Below, in pieces: positions 1-11,600 of a stretch of 64,000 bases of DNA; the stretch's first letter is position 1; every line of letters starts with the position of its first letter. The translations under genes were made by a program, and so were the position numbers. Location of the stretch: NCBI RefSeq assembly GCF_949628265.1, contig NC_088789.1, forward strand, positions 17,042,886 to 17,106,885, written 5' to 3'. The DNA is from Cloeon dipterum. Taxonomy: Eukaryota > Arthropoda > Insecta > Ephemeroptera > Baetidae. The notes under the pieces are model-generated. The model saw nothing but the letters and a program-made list of their open reading frames with translations, searched no databases and was not told the origin of the DNA.

Positions 1-2964
1 TCAAAACTTGAGCAGGAGTAAGTGTATACATTAGCACTGAACACCTTATAATGACGAGGGCGAGCTCCCAATAGGACGGAAAATCAAATCAAGTGTTCGA
101 GCGAGTTTGCAAAGCCTTGATTCAACGTTTGCTAAGCACGAGAGCGAATTCATCCTTGATCGAATTGCGTAGTCTCGACGCAAACGTAGACACGATCGCT
201 CGTTGGGGACGGGGCCGTTCTTGCGCTCGCTCCTTATTCGATCTCCAAATTTCATTATTCAGCACCAAAGCAGCAAAAGTTGGGAATTATCGTGCCGACT
301 GGGGGAGGCCGTCAATTGCCCCTTAAGCCCCTTAAGGGCAACGGCACAGAAACCGCTCTGGAAAATAGCACCGGCTAATTGACGGCGCGCGTTGTGTTTA
401 TTGTCAGCCAGTATTAGCGCACGGATTAATTGCACTTGCTGCATTTGAAAAGCCGACAATGCGCTGTCATTAGTCTCCTCCGTCCAAGGAGATTAGTTGA
501 TCTTTTATTCTAATTTTCCAGAGCAATTAAGCACTTACACATGATAGTCAATAAGTTAACAAAAAATAAATAAATAGCTCTAAAATTTATGACTGCTTTG
601 TACAGACATCAAAATTGATACAAACCACAATCAAAGTCAAGATTAAACTATTTTTCTCTAAAAATTGATAATGCATATATATGAAGCATGTTTTCGCGGA
701 TGCTACTTGTTGACGACCTCGATGAGCGCGGCAACACTACAATTCTTCTCAACGTGCGATCTAACCAACAGCAGAGGCAAATTTTCCTCTTTATTCGGAG
801 AGCAGAGCGTGCTCGCAAATAACATATTAAGAATTTTGAACCTATTTTCTCGGCAATTGCCAGCTTACTTTAGGATTCCTCGCAATCTCCGTCGCTCGCC
901 AATTCGAGCCATCTTAAGTTTTGAACTTCGGCGATCTTCTTTCCGCTACGACAGGTCTCCTCGACCTGGATCTGGGATCATCTCTTATGGCGCTCTTTAA
1001 TGATTTCAATCAAATAATTCTTTCACAGCAATATGGGTGAAGGTAATGCTATGAATTGTCAGTTGTTACGCCAGATAAAACTAAAGTTACAGAATATTTT
1101 TTTAATGTGTAGCTACTTTCAAAAGAATTTCAAATTTATAGCCCAAGAGATATTTTGGCACATCAGGGTGTTTCCTAAAGGGTTAAAATACATATATTTT
1201 GAAAGCTCTTGTCGAGGGACGGGTGGTGATTTCTTTTGAAATCTTGTTCTTCGCCTCTGACGAAACTCTCCTCCAACATTTTATAAGCACAAAATTTCAT
1301 ATTATTTTCGACGCTGTTTCAAAGAGAGAGAAACTGCTTCCTTTTATCACAATAAATCTAGAACGTCAAAATTCCGTGTACCCACTTTTTCCCTATCAAA
1401 AGAATTAAAAGGGAAAAGTAGCATGAAACATTTTCCTATGACTTTGAATCTGTAAAAAATGTATACAAAATTTTACTTTGTGTAGAGTTAATATCAGGAC
1501 GGATAGCTATTAGTGGACATTTTTATTTGCTATCATGTTGTTTGTATTTGCTAATTTTGCTGCGCGGATGTGTAGGTCAGAGCTGCTCTACAGAGCAGCT
1601 AAGTAAAGGTCACTTTGAAAATTAATCGATATTTTCCTTTATCAACGCTGATTGGTAGAAAGAGTTTGATCGTATATAATTTGTAACTTACATTTGCAGG
1701 AAAACTAATATGCTTTGAATTGAAGATTACGAGAGAGAAATTTTACTCCGCTGGAAAATCTCATTAGCTGAGAATAGCAGAGACGTGCCGATTTCTAGCT
1801 CTGCGTGCAGCGTGTTGGCTTTCACAAAGCAGCAAAGCTGTGATGTTCGAATTTCACCGAATCGGTGTTAATCCACGCTTTTTAGCTAATTAAGTGGGTT
1901 TTGATTGTCAAAGCAGCGCCTGGGTCATAATTCTGGGATTTCTTGGGCTGAAAGTTGCCATGGCAGCATTTCATGATTGTATATGGAACCAGTGGCAGAT
2001 GGTTCCAAAATGACAATATCACTTGTTTCACCTGCCGTTCGCTTTGCCAAAAGTAATTAAAATTCAGCAGGAAGTATGCGTGGACTTTACCAGGAACTTA
2101 AATTACCAGGAACAGGTGTGTGCAGTGCACCTTCCCGGCAATATGGCTGTTTTCAAATTCTTAATAAAGGGGGAGAGAGGAAATTCAGTAAAAGCCGTGG
2201 CGGTGAATACGTTTTAATTGACGTGCCGTTTCTACAGGTTTCCAACTTTTAATTAAATCATCTCGCGCAAATCGTTTGATGAGAAAATCGATGGTCGCGC
2301 GCGCGGGCACCCTTTGTGTGCTAAACAAGAGCTGTTTTTGCTATGTGCGACTTAGTCATCATAAGAAGCAGCAGCAGCGGTGGTGCCGCCGACAGCGTAA
2401 TCAGATATGACATAATTGAGAGCTTTGCTAATTAAGAAGAAAAAAGCCCGGAAAAGTGAGAGAAAAAGGCGGTGTGTTGCGTAGCTCCACGCAAAACAGA
2501 AACTCGAGCGTAGTGCGGGCGTGCAATTAATGCGCGAAAAGTCTCGTTTGCAGCCGCTCTAAATTATGAATGCACACTTCTAAGGTGACCTGGTCGCCGA
2601 GGAAACCGAAAGCGTCTTCAAACGAAACTCAGAGCACAAGTTTTAATAACTGTTTCAGGCAGGTACTAATGTTTAACCCCGAAGTTGCGGAGTTCCGGAA
2701 ATGGTTAAAAATGGAGTGCCCGTAAAAATTATGCTTGAATTCGTCCTTTGTCGGTAAAATTGGCGCTTCGCTCAACAAACACTCAAATTTTAATTGTTGA
2801 AATGGTTGCAGCCCTTTTCTTGCAACAAGGAAAATTGAGCTTCGTTTGTTGAGCAATGCGCAATTTACCGGCAACAGGACGAAATGTGGATTTTTTCATA
2901 GCATACACTATGTGACATAAAAAATCACGATCCTATTTTATTTCACAACAAAAGATTCCTCAAA

Positions 2965-3060
2965 ACGTTGAATGCACCGTTGGACAGTTCTCGACGAGAG
3001 GAATCGAAATAATTACATATGTCAAGAAAATATTGTCAAACGTTGTAAATTTCGGACATT
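2965..3060 (+). repeat. Dispersed repeat family A, partial copy
   Basis: A short diverged copy containing the family core, a GTTGGA..G.TC..CGACGAG.GGAATCGAAAT pattern. It is closest to the reverse-strand copy near 60.4 kb, with which it shares the variant around the CGACGAGAGGAATCGAAAT core and a following TCAAGAAAAT. The edges are approximate. Confidence 0.45.
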
Positions 3061-3194
3061 TGAATTTAACTTTTGCAAGGACTTGATTATTGTACATTGT
3101 AAAGCAAATTGTTATTTGAATAACAATCTCAATAATATGCGATGACCAAATTAGAACTAAAGAGAGTAAAGCTCTCCTTAATTAGAACCGAGTA

Positions 3195-3385
3195 ACAAGT
3201 CGAATTTCAGAATTTACCAAATTTCTCGAAATAAAGGTTTTGTCAATGATTTTTTTCACTTGATTTCTATTCCCCTCGTCGCGATCTATCCAATGATGTA
3301 CGAATTAAGAGGTAAATCCCCTTCTGGCGAAATAAATCGTGATTTTCAATAGAAAGATAGTGCTTACCGCTTTATTAGGACGCGA
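3195..3385 (-). repeat. Dispersed repeat family A, copy
   Basis: Reverse-strand copy of the approximately 200-bp family also seen near 11.9, 25.6, 27.5, 56.5 and 60.7 kb. Shared blocks in order are the TCGAGAAATTTGG end, TCATTGAC, GATAGATCGCGACGAGGGG and AATCACGATTTATTTC. No protein is encoded. Edges are approximate. Confidence 0.6.
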
Positions 3386-3724
3386 TTTTTTTCTAAAAAT
3401 TTAAACAATTTGTAAATTTAAAAATTTTCCTAATTTTCACAGAGAATTAATGCAGAGATACTTTTCCTCAGAATTATTCAAGACATATCAACTTTAAGTA
3501 TTTAACAATGTTTCCAATTCCACAAACAGCATTTTTTTCGGGGTAGACTGCCGTGTCACAATTGAGTCGGCGACCAGCGCTTGCTTCCTTTTATTTCCTG
3601 TCGTGGCGACGGCTTTTCCATTTCCGAGCTCAGTTTTTGATGAGGCCAGAAATTGATACGTGTGTGACACATGAATAGCGGCTAATTAACCGCGGGGGCG
3701 CTCGCGTCCCTTGTCACCCACCGG

Positions 3725-3740
3725 GTGTGTGTGTGTGTGT
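3725..3740. repeat. (GT)8 microsatellite
   Basis: Uninterrupted GT dinucleotide run followed by an imperfect ATGTGAG tail. Confidence 0.9.
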
Positions 3741-5926
3741 ATGTGAGAACCTCAGGCGACAAGACGCTCTCTGGGTATTGCTGCCACGCCGCCGAGCAAA
3801 ACAATGTCTCGACGACTTGACGCGAACAACAAACAGATGTGTGTCGGTCGACAGTGCAGGAGCAGCTTTCAACAGCACGTCTTTTTCAAACTTTTGAAAA
3901 GCCAAATGTTTGCCAAGTCGGCCCGGCGCCTCGCACAAAAGGCTCTTTCTCGCGCGGATCAGCTCCAAGATTTCCATTTGTGACTAATTTTTCCGCTCGC
4001 TTTCGCACCGCGCAAAACTAGACTTTCAAAACTCACTCCCTTTACGGAAATTAAAATTGCCTTTTTCCATTACTGCGCTTTCCGCAAAATTGAAGCTCAA
4101 ACTTTTCCCGCGAGAAAAATTTCGTAATACAAAAATGCTTCCCACTCGAGAGCAACACGAAAAGAAACTATTTTCCAATTTTTGCATCATTTTTATGTCC
4201 TCTTCTTTGCCATAAAACAAAGCTTTATATGAAGCAACCAATTTTGCTAGGTATTTTGAAAGTTTCATCAGTGGCGAAACGTATATAAAGTAAGTGATGT
4301 AAAACCTTAAGCGGAGCAAAAAATTTATTTAACGTAAAGAACTGTTGAACTCCGTTGTTCGCGCTCAGCATGCCGTCATATGTGTTTTCCCTCTCGCGAA
4401 TAAAGTAGGTTCCTGCAGCTGTGCTGGCAGCGAAAAGAATCTTTTTCCGCTCAATGAGAAAGAAAAGAAATATCAAATTCCAAGTTTGTACTCGCGGAGA
4501 TTTCTGCCTCCTTCTGGAACAGAAAATCGACACGATGTTCCTGTGCATATTGGTGAACGTGCTCGTCGGGCATAATACGATTATTTAATGTGCTATAAAC
4601 TTCTGCAAGTGGTGAGTTTTATGGCGTCATTTTTCTTTGAGGGGTTCCCTCAGATTAGAGCTTTCGGTCTCTCCATATAAATTTCATCGACGGAGGTAGT
4701 TCGCTGTAAATACAGTTAGGGCCTGTTTGGATGCTTATAAACCCACGCCCGCATAACCCCTCAGCCGCATTCCACAGCTCCAAGTTGCTGGGGGTCAAAC
4801 ATTTATTCAGGCGTAATCTCTGTACCTGATGTTGGCATTCAAACAAAGCCCGAGGAAGACTATCTTCTGTGTTGGAACGTAATTTATTGTTTTTGACATT
4901 TTCTCTTTGACGGGCAATTAAACGCATTGAGAAAGGAGAAAATAAAATAGCGTTTCCACGCTATTTAATGATTATATGGTCTGCAATTTTTCATTATTTT
5001 ATTTTTAGCAGTTAAGGTGGTATAGAGATGTTGGAGCAGTTTTTTTTACTGAAAAATACGGCAGTTTTTCCGGAAATTAGACTAAAATTTGGGAACAGTT
5101 AAAAATGACTAGAATATTTTCATTATTTTTTGGCAAGAGTTTTTTTTTAAATTTATATGTGTAACAGCATAAGCATTGGAACGCCGGAGCGGTGGATACT
5201 TTTTACTAATTAAATAGTAAGCATCGTGACAGACGTGGGTAAATGTCATAAGCTTTGTAGAGCTAACTACCAATTAATTTTTAGGTGTGGGTGTATTTAA
5301 TCAAATATACAAACCCACTTTTTGACAATATTTAATTATCCCCATTCCTTTGAAATAATTCTCCTGGCGCTTTTTATATCCCTCTAACGAGCATTAACGT
5401 CACACATGAATATCGCAAGAAGTGTCTTGCCGCTCATTCCACGTAAAAAAGAAATTGGCGGCAAGAGGATTGGAAAAAGAATCGACGGAAAGGAGCTTAT
5501 CTGGACCCGGGATTATCAACTCCGGAGCCTTCTTGCACTGCGATATTGGAGGAGAAAGGGGACTTGATCAAAATTGAGAAAAGGAGGATCACCACCGTGT
5601 GTCATTGTGCTGGCGGGCGAAAAGTGAAAAATCGCACAGCGCCCGAAAACAAGATTTGCTATTAGGGGCGGGCGCATAAATTTTGACCCATCTCCGATCA
5701 CACTCAACAATATCACTCACGCGGCGGAGTCACTCGACACTTCTCTGTGCCATCCAACGCGCCGGGCCTTCCATTTCTTTTTTACGCTTACACCTCTTTT
5801 TCTTGCTCCTCGCGCGCGTCCCCCGCCGTCTTTCTCAACAGCTGAATCAATATTTATGCAGAAAGCAAGGCAATTTCAGCAAACCACTCACAAGTCCGAG
5901 AAAATAAAATGAATGAACTTACTTAC

Positions 5927-6184
5927 CCAAGTTTGCTGCGTTCTCCGAAATTTTATTGGCAGATAAATCTCGGGCGCAGGTTCAAGCGGGGGAGCGGAAC
6001 ACAACTCTCTGTATTCTATTATATAGGCTTGGGCAAAATAGAGAATTTCGCAGGGCAAACGCGCGTTATCTGCACACAGGACCTTTAAGCAGTCTGGATC
6101 AACGCAGACGAGTTCCTTTCCTTTGAATAACATCAAAACATGGCTTATTTCGATCCACCGCCCGCTACTAAATCCCACAGACAT
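5927..6184 (-). CDS. Candidate coding exon of an unrecognised gene
   Basis: A frame of 86 codons opens with ATG at 6184 and runs to a consensus splice donor (TTGG followed by GTAAGTAAG at 5926). A TAG that could serve as a splice acceptor lies 15 bases upstream of the ATG. The predicted peptide has a cysteine-containing stretch (VCVDPDCLKVLC) and a proline-rich part near the donor. I do not recognise the family. No partner exon with matching phase could be identified between 1 and 5.9 kb, so this may be a chance open frame with a good donor. Confidence 0.2.
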
Positions 6185-8204
6185 AAATGCAAATCTCTCC
6201 TAGCAAACTTGCCAACGGAATGATCTTATTACGTGTGTAATTCTTCTTTTCCAGTGCTTCACAAACAGTTAGTGTGCAGAGCAGCGGAATGATTTTAAAT
6301 CGAATTCCAAAACTTGTGCCAACAGCCGGCTGGTTTGCTGAAATTCAAATATACTATTTTGGACATTCTCGTTTTTAAAATTTTTGCTGTGGATGTGGTT
6401 GGGAACCTCGAAAAATACGAGTAGATTGGTGCTCGGGTTTTACATTTTTAGCTGTTTGATGTTGAGATTGGGCAGTAACAATATTTGAAAAAAAAGTTGT
6501 GAAAAGGTTTTTTGGCCTCCTCGATGTATAGCAAGCTTTTTATATTCTCGTATTTCTACAGAAATTTCCTCTCCCTCTGTTAAACGGAAAAATGTGCATC
6601 CCACACACTGAGAGGAGGCTGTATTTAATTTAAAATACAAATTTCCATTCTTCGTGGGGTTGAAATGGGATGGATACTCTTTGACTGCTTCAGCTGTTTC
6701 GGGGAAATCTTGACGAGTCGAACGATGTTCAGTTTTTGTAAATATGATGGTAAAGTAGCTAAGAATTGATGAAAAACGTGTTTTCTATTGGATATGGGCA
6801 TAATAAAAATTATGACTTTTCTAGAGTAGCTTCAGATTAAAAAAAATGCTCTGGATTTAAAAGTTACGAAAATCACATCAAAATAATCGAGGATAATGAC
6901 CTTAAATTTGGTTTTCATTTAATCAGACTTAAGGAGAGGAACCCTAAAGCACATAATATTTTTAAAATGCACCAACTCTTGCTTTTCATAGAAAATAATG
7001 CTACTATAAACACACTAGAACAAACATGTCATGTAGACTGATAACTTGTGTTCATTCCATAACTTTTGCTTGAAAATCCAACGACACGTGACTTTCGCTT
7101 TGATCCATAGCTAAGCACTATAAAAAGCCCCTGAAATTGGCTCAGAGTTTTTTGACACCTCTGCTACGTTGAACCAATATTGGTAACAGACAAAACTTCA
7201 CGGGGCGAGTTTTTTTTAATAATTAAAAATTGAAACCTCACCAAAACCTCATGCGATGCGACTGAGGATCGTGTTTACAAACATCCTGGCAAAGGAAACT
7301 CTAAGGATTCGGAGTTTTAGTTTATGACGAAACCATTGAATTCGTGTAGCCTTTCCTGATGTGAACCACGTACATAGGGGTGTAACTTTTTCGATTGGAC
7401 AATTATAGCAACATTTGGTGCAAAATTTACAAATTAATAAAAAAAGCAGTTTTTAAATCATCTGAGCTGAATTTTAGTTTGTAAAAACTGTCCAATAAGA
7501 CAAATCCAACGTTGAACCATTTTTTACGTTCCAGTAAGAAATTAAAAATTGCCCACCATGGTTTTTTCACTTGTGGATCAAACTTTCTTGCATCATTTTT
7601 TATTTATTTTCGGAAAATTTTGTTTATTTAATATATAAAAATAAAGTAAATTGAAAACAAATGCAGCTACGTGACCTGGCAGTCAGCTCAGGAATTGTGA
7701 AAACATTATCTTGAACCGTTGATGAGCTATTTGAAAATTTCTAGGCAAAAGGACTACTCTGGAAAATAGTAAATTACCCATAGAACGATTCGTTTCCTTG
7801 CGAGACATAAAAAATCTGTGTGAAGTTCTCTCAACTGTTATTTAACGTTATAAACAAATCTAACTTTGTCTTAAAGTAAATCACTCCCAACTCTCAATCA
7901 AGCTGTCTGTTGCACACTTTTGAGATCAATAAAATTCTGCTTTTCTCTCTCTCTCTCCAATCCGGCGTCAAATATATACGCTGTAGATTAGACGAGGCAA
8001 CCGTAAAATCTGTTCTTCTTTAGTAACTTTCGAACTAATTTGTTAAAAGGGTAATACTGGAGACATTTTACGAGCGCCTGCATTGTGACAACATAGGCTG
8101 TCGCGAGCACACGCGAGCACAACCGGTTGCATAACTCTCCCCTTTGCAGGCGCTCTGGTCGACGCACACAGACTTACTTCTTATTCTCTGCGTGTGTTTC
8201 AGAC

Positions 8205-8586
8205 ATGTACGGGCTACTCCTGGAGAACCTCTCCGAATTCATAAAGTTCGTTTACGGCGAGGATAAATGGGAGGAGATCAGGCGGCTATGCAATGTCGAG
8301 CAGCCCAGCTTCAGCGTGCACCAGGTGTACCCGGAGAGCATGGTGCCGAAACTGGCGAAAAAGGCTATGCAGGTTCGCTAAACACATATAGCCTACGTGT
8401 GACGAGAGACGAAAGGGAGAAGCTAACCGCTGGAACGAATCTTTTGTGATTGCAGGTGCTGGGCATAAGCGAGAGAGAATTCTACGACGGAATGGGTGTT
8501 TACTTTGTGCGCTTTGTCGGTCAGTACGGCTACGACAGAGTGCTCTCCGTCCTTGGCAGGCACATGCGAGACTTCTTAAACGGTGA

Positions 8587-8625
<39 letters not shown>

Positions 8626-11600
8626 TTGCTTCCGATGCCCTTCATTTGCGACGACTGCGTTTCGCTTTGCAAACTACACCGAAAGCCTTCGAGTTAACAC
8701 ACAAATTGCAACTTTCTCGGAGCGTTTCATGGTGTGACGTGGAAACCTTTGTAGTACGAGCCCTGCCACAGCAATTTCCCCTGTTCTTGGAATTTTCATT
8801 TCAAAAAAGTTCAAACCATTGAGGAGAAAATTGCATTTCTTTAATAATTTGTCGAGAATTGCACGAAATTCTACCCTCCCCTTAGAGAGAGTAATTTAGA
8901 TGGAGCAGCGCTGCCGCTGAGAATTTAATTTTGCATCTATGCAGCAAACTTTCCTCCCTATTCGGGCCCTAGTTTTGAGTTTTACGAACAATTTTCAGCG
9001 CGGCAGTTGGAATATAATAATTTACGCGCAAATTATGCGGATGTCAAACTTCTTTTTGTAACCATGGAATCTCGGAGAGCACTTTACGTGTCTCTATTAC
9101 CAGGAAAAATTTGCATAAGTGTCGGCATTAAATTAGAGCTGTTAAGTCATGTGCTGTAGAGCAATTTGTTGCCGAATTCGAGCATATACGAGAACTCAAA
9201 TTTATTCAAACAAAAATTTAGTAAATGTGTATTTCCCAACCGACGTATTTTCCACTTTTTACAGTTAATATCTTATTAATTCATTGCAACTCCGCAATTA
9301 ACCTAATTTTTTATATAAAAATAGTTTTTTGTGTTGAATAAAAAACTGCAATAATTTTCCAGATAATTGGAATTACTCCAATTTACTGTATTTTTATCTT
9401 GTATTCTTGTTGTTTGCCGTCTTAGGCATCTTTTGGCTTAAAGGTTAATTCGTTTTAGCTTCATTAAAACTCAAGTTAATCATAATTTCGTAATCTTCGA
9501 GAGGCTAATTTTCCCAGATTTTGCTTTGATTTTCCGGGGAAACAGCCTCATATTTTTCAGTCAAACGTCGTTATTTCAACACCCCTATACCATTCCAAAA
9601 ATTTACTAAAAATTGGAGAAGTGCTCTACAAAAATTAAAAACAAATCCGACGATAATATCAATTGTATCAAATACGATGGATGATAACACAGAACCGAAT
9701 AGTATTTTTGTCGAATTTTTGACGAATGAAACTGAACAAAATTTTCCGACTCCACTGCAGACGGAAGCATATAGTTTATCTGCATGTTTGAATTATTAAT
9801 GTTCTGCTTCAGGCCTAGACAATCTACACGAGTACCTCAAATTCTCGTATCCACGAATGCGCGCTCCGTCCTTCATTTGCGAGAACGAAAGCCGGCAGGG
9901 AATGACCGTCCACTATCGAAGCAAAAGAAGGGGCTTCGTTTACTACACCATGGGCCAAATAAGAGAGGTCGGATAGGCTATTAACCCGCACTTACGATCA
10001 AAATAAGGTCAAGGTTCATTGCGTCCTTCCTCTCTATCGCAGGTTTCTAGGCACTTCTACGGCAAAGAGATGCAGATCGAACTGATGAAGGAGGAAATGG
10101 TTTTCGACACACTGCACGTCACCTTTCAGCTCACGTTCGACAATCGCGCTTTCGGCGAGTCCACTCTGGTGCTCTTCAGAGACGAGAAGCACTTGCCCAG
10201 TGTCAACGCCAATCTCCTCTTCGAGATTTTCCCGTTTAGCATTGTTTTTGGCTCCGACCTCAAAGTCAAAAGCATCGGCAACTCTTTAACGCAAATCGTA
10301 CCTGAATTGATTGGCAAAAAAATCACAGATTGGTTCGACCTGGTGAGACCGTTAATAGAGTTCAGATTTACAACGGTGAGATCTTTTTAGAACAAAAAGC
10401 GGATATGAGAAAACACCCTGACGTTCCTCTTTTAGATACTGAACCGCTCTAATAATATTTTTGAACTTGTAACCGTCGAGCCGATTATGACTGAAAAAGG
10501 AATGGAGGAGAAGCAGCGACTGGAAAATGCCATGTTTTCTGAAGAGCCTGAAGACGTTAATGACAAGCACCTACACTTAAAAGGTTTTTCTTTCTTCAAG
10601 ACCAAAAATTAGATCGCTCACCTCTTGGTATGGATCTCCAGATTTCAATGAAATTTGGTGGAGAGGTTGCCCTTGTAGACCGTAAAATATTTAGCCTAAA
10701 TACCAAAATAACCTATTTTACAGATGCTGCGTGATTTTTAACAAAGCAGTACATTTCAGAGGGCTGTAACCTCTGTTGTGAGTTTTAAGTAGGTGACCTT
10801 GACCTCTGACCTTAGAAGTTGGTAAACCTGGTCAAGTTGTTGTGCTCGTCTAAAGTGGACCCAAAATTTTTCAATTTACCTCACTCACAACAGGACAATA
10901 ATTTCACCTTTGATAAAAATCAGGTGAAAATCCCAAACTTTGAGCCCTTTTGAAGCAAAAAAATTAGAGATTTTGCCCTTTGTAGGGTCCACCAAAATGC
11001 ATAGAAATCTGAAAACCCATGCCAAGAAGTGGGCCATCTTGAGAATTTTATATATATAAAAAAACTTTAAAATAATTAGGCCAAATGGTGTACATGGAGG
11101 ACTGGCAACTGATTATGTACCTGGGAACCCCTGTTATGCCTGATCTCAACAGTCTCATTTGCACCGGCTTATTTATAAACGACCTCTCGATGCACGATTT
11201 CAGCAGGTAGGTGCGTTTCCTTCTCTAATAGGACACGTCGTATTGTTGAAAGTTTCGAGGAAAAGATAAAAAAGCTACTTATTTTCCGTAGAGACCTCAT
11301 GCTCGCCGGCACGCAGCAGTCTGTGGAGCTGAAATTGGCTTTGGACCAGGAGCAGCAAAAATCAAAGAAGTTGGAGGAATCGATGAAAAAGCTGGACGAG
11401 GAGATGAGACGCACCGACGAGCTCCTCTACCAAATGATTCCAAAACAAGTGGCAGACCGTCTTCGCAAGGGCGAAAATCCGATAGACACGTGCCAGGTAA
11501 AATGTTCAACATTTTAATCTGTTCGATTCCTCACACTCTTTCCCATCTAGATATTCGACGTTGTGTCCGTACTTTTTTCTGACGTGGTCACGTTCACTGA

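Larger units (their letters stand above)
1..8100. other. Intergenic region upstream of the guanylyl cyclase
   Basis: I see no confident gene here. Open frames are short and lack linked exons with good splice sites, except one candidate exon on the minus strand near 6 kb, listed separately. The stretch is mainly AT-rich, with a short GT microsatellite near 3.73 kb and diverged copies of a dispersed repeat near 3.0 and 3.3 kb. Untranslated 5' exons and control elements of the cyclase gene at 8.2 kb may lie here, because its first coding exon is preceded by a splice acceptor two bases before the ATG. Confidence 0.6.

Noticed and set aside
665-1000. Plus-strand open frame of 111 codons
   Set aside because: Composition and lack of domain, conserved motif or splice context suggest chance.
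1640-1890. Possible third copy of the foldback family (CAACGCTGATTGG, later AATCGGTGTTAATCCACGC)
   Set aside because: Only two short blocks match and no inverted arms are visible, so common origin is unproven.
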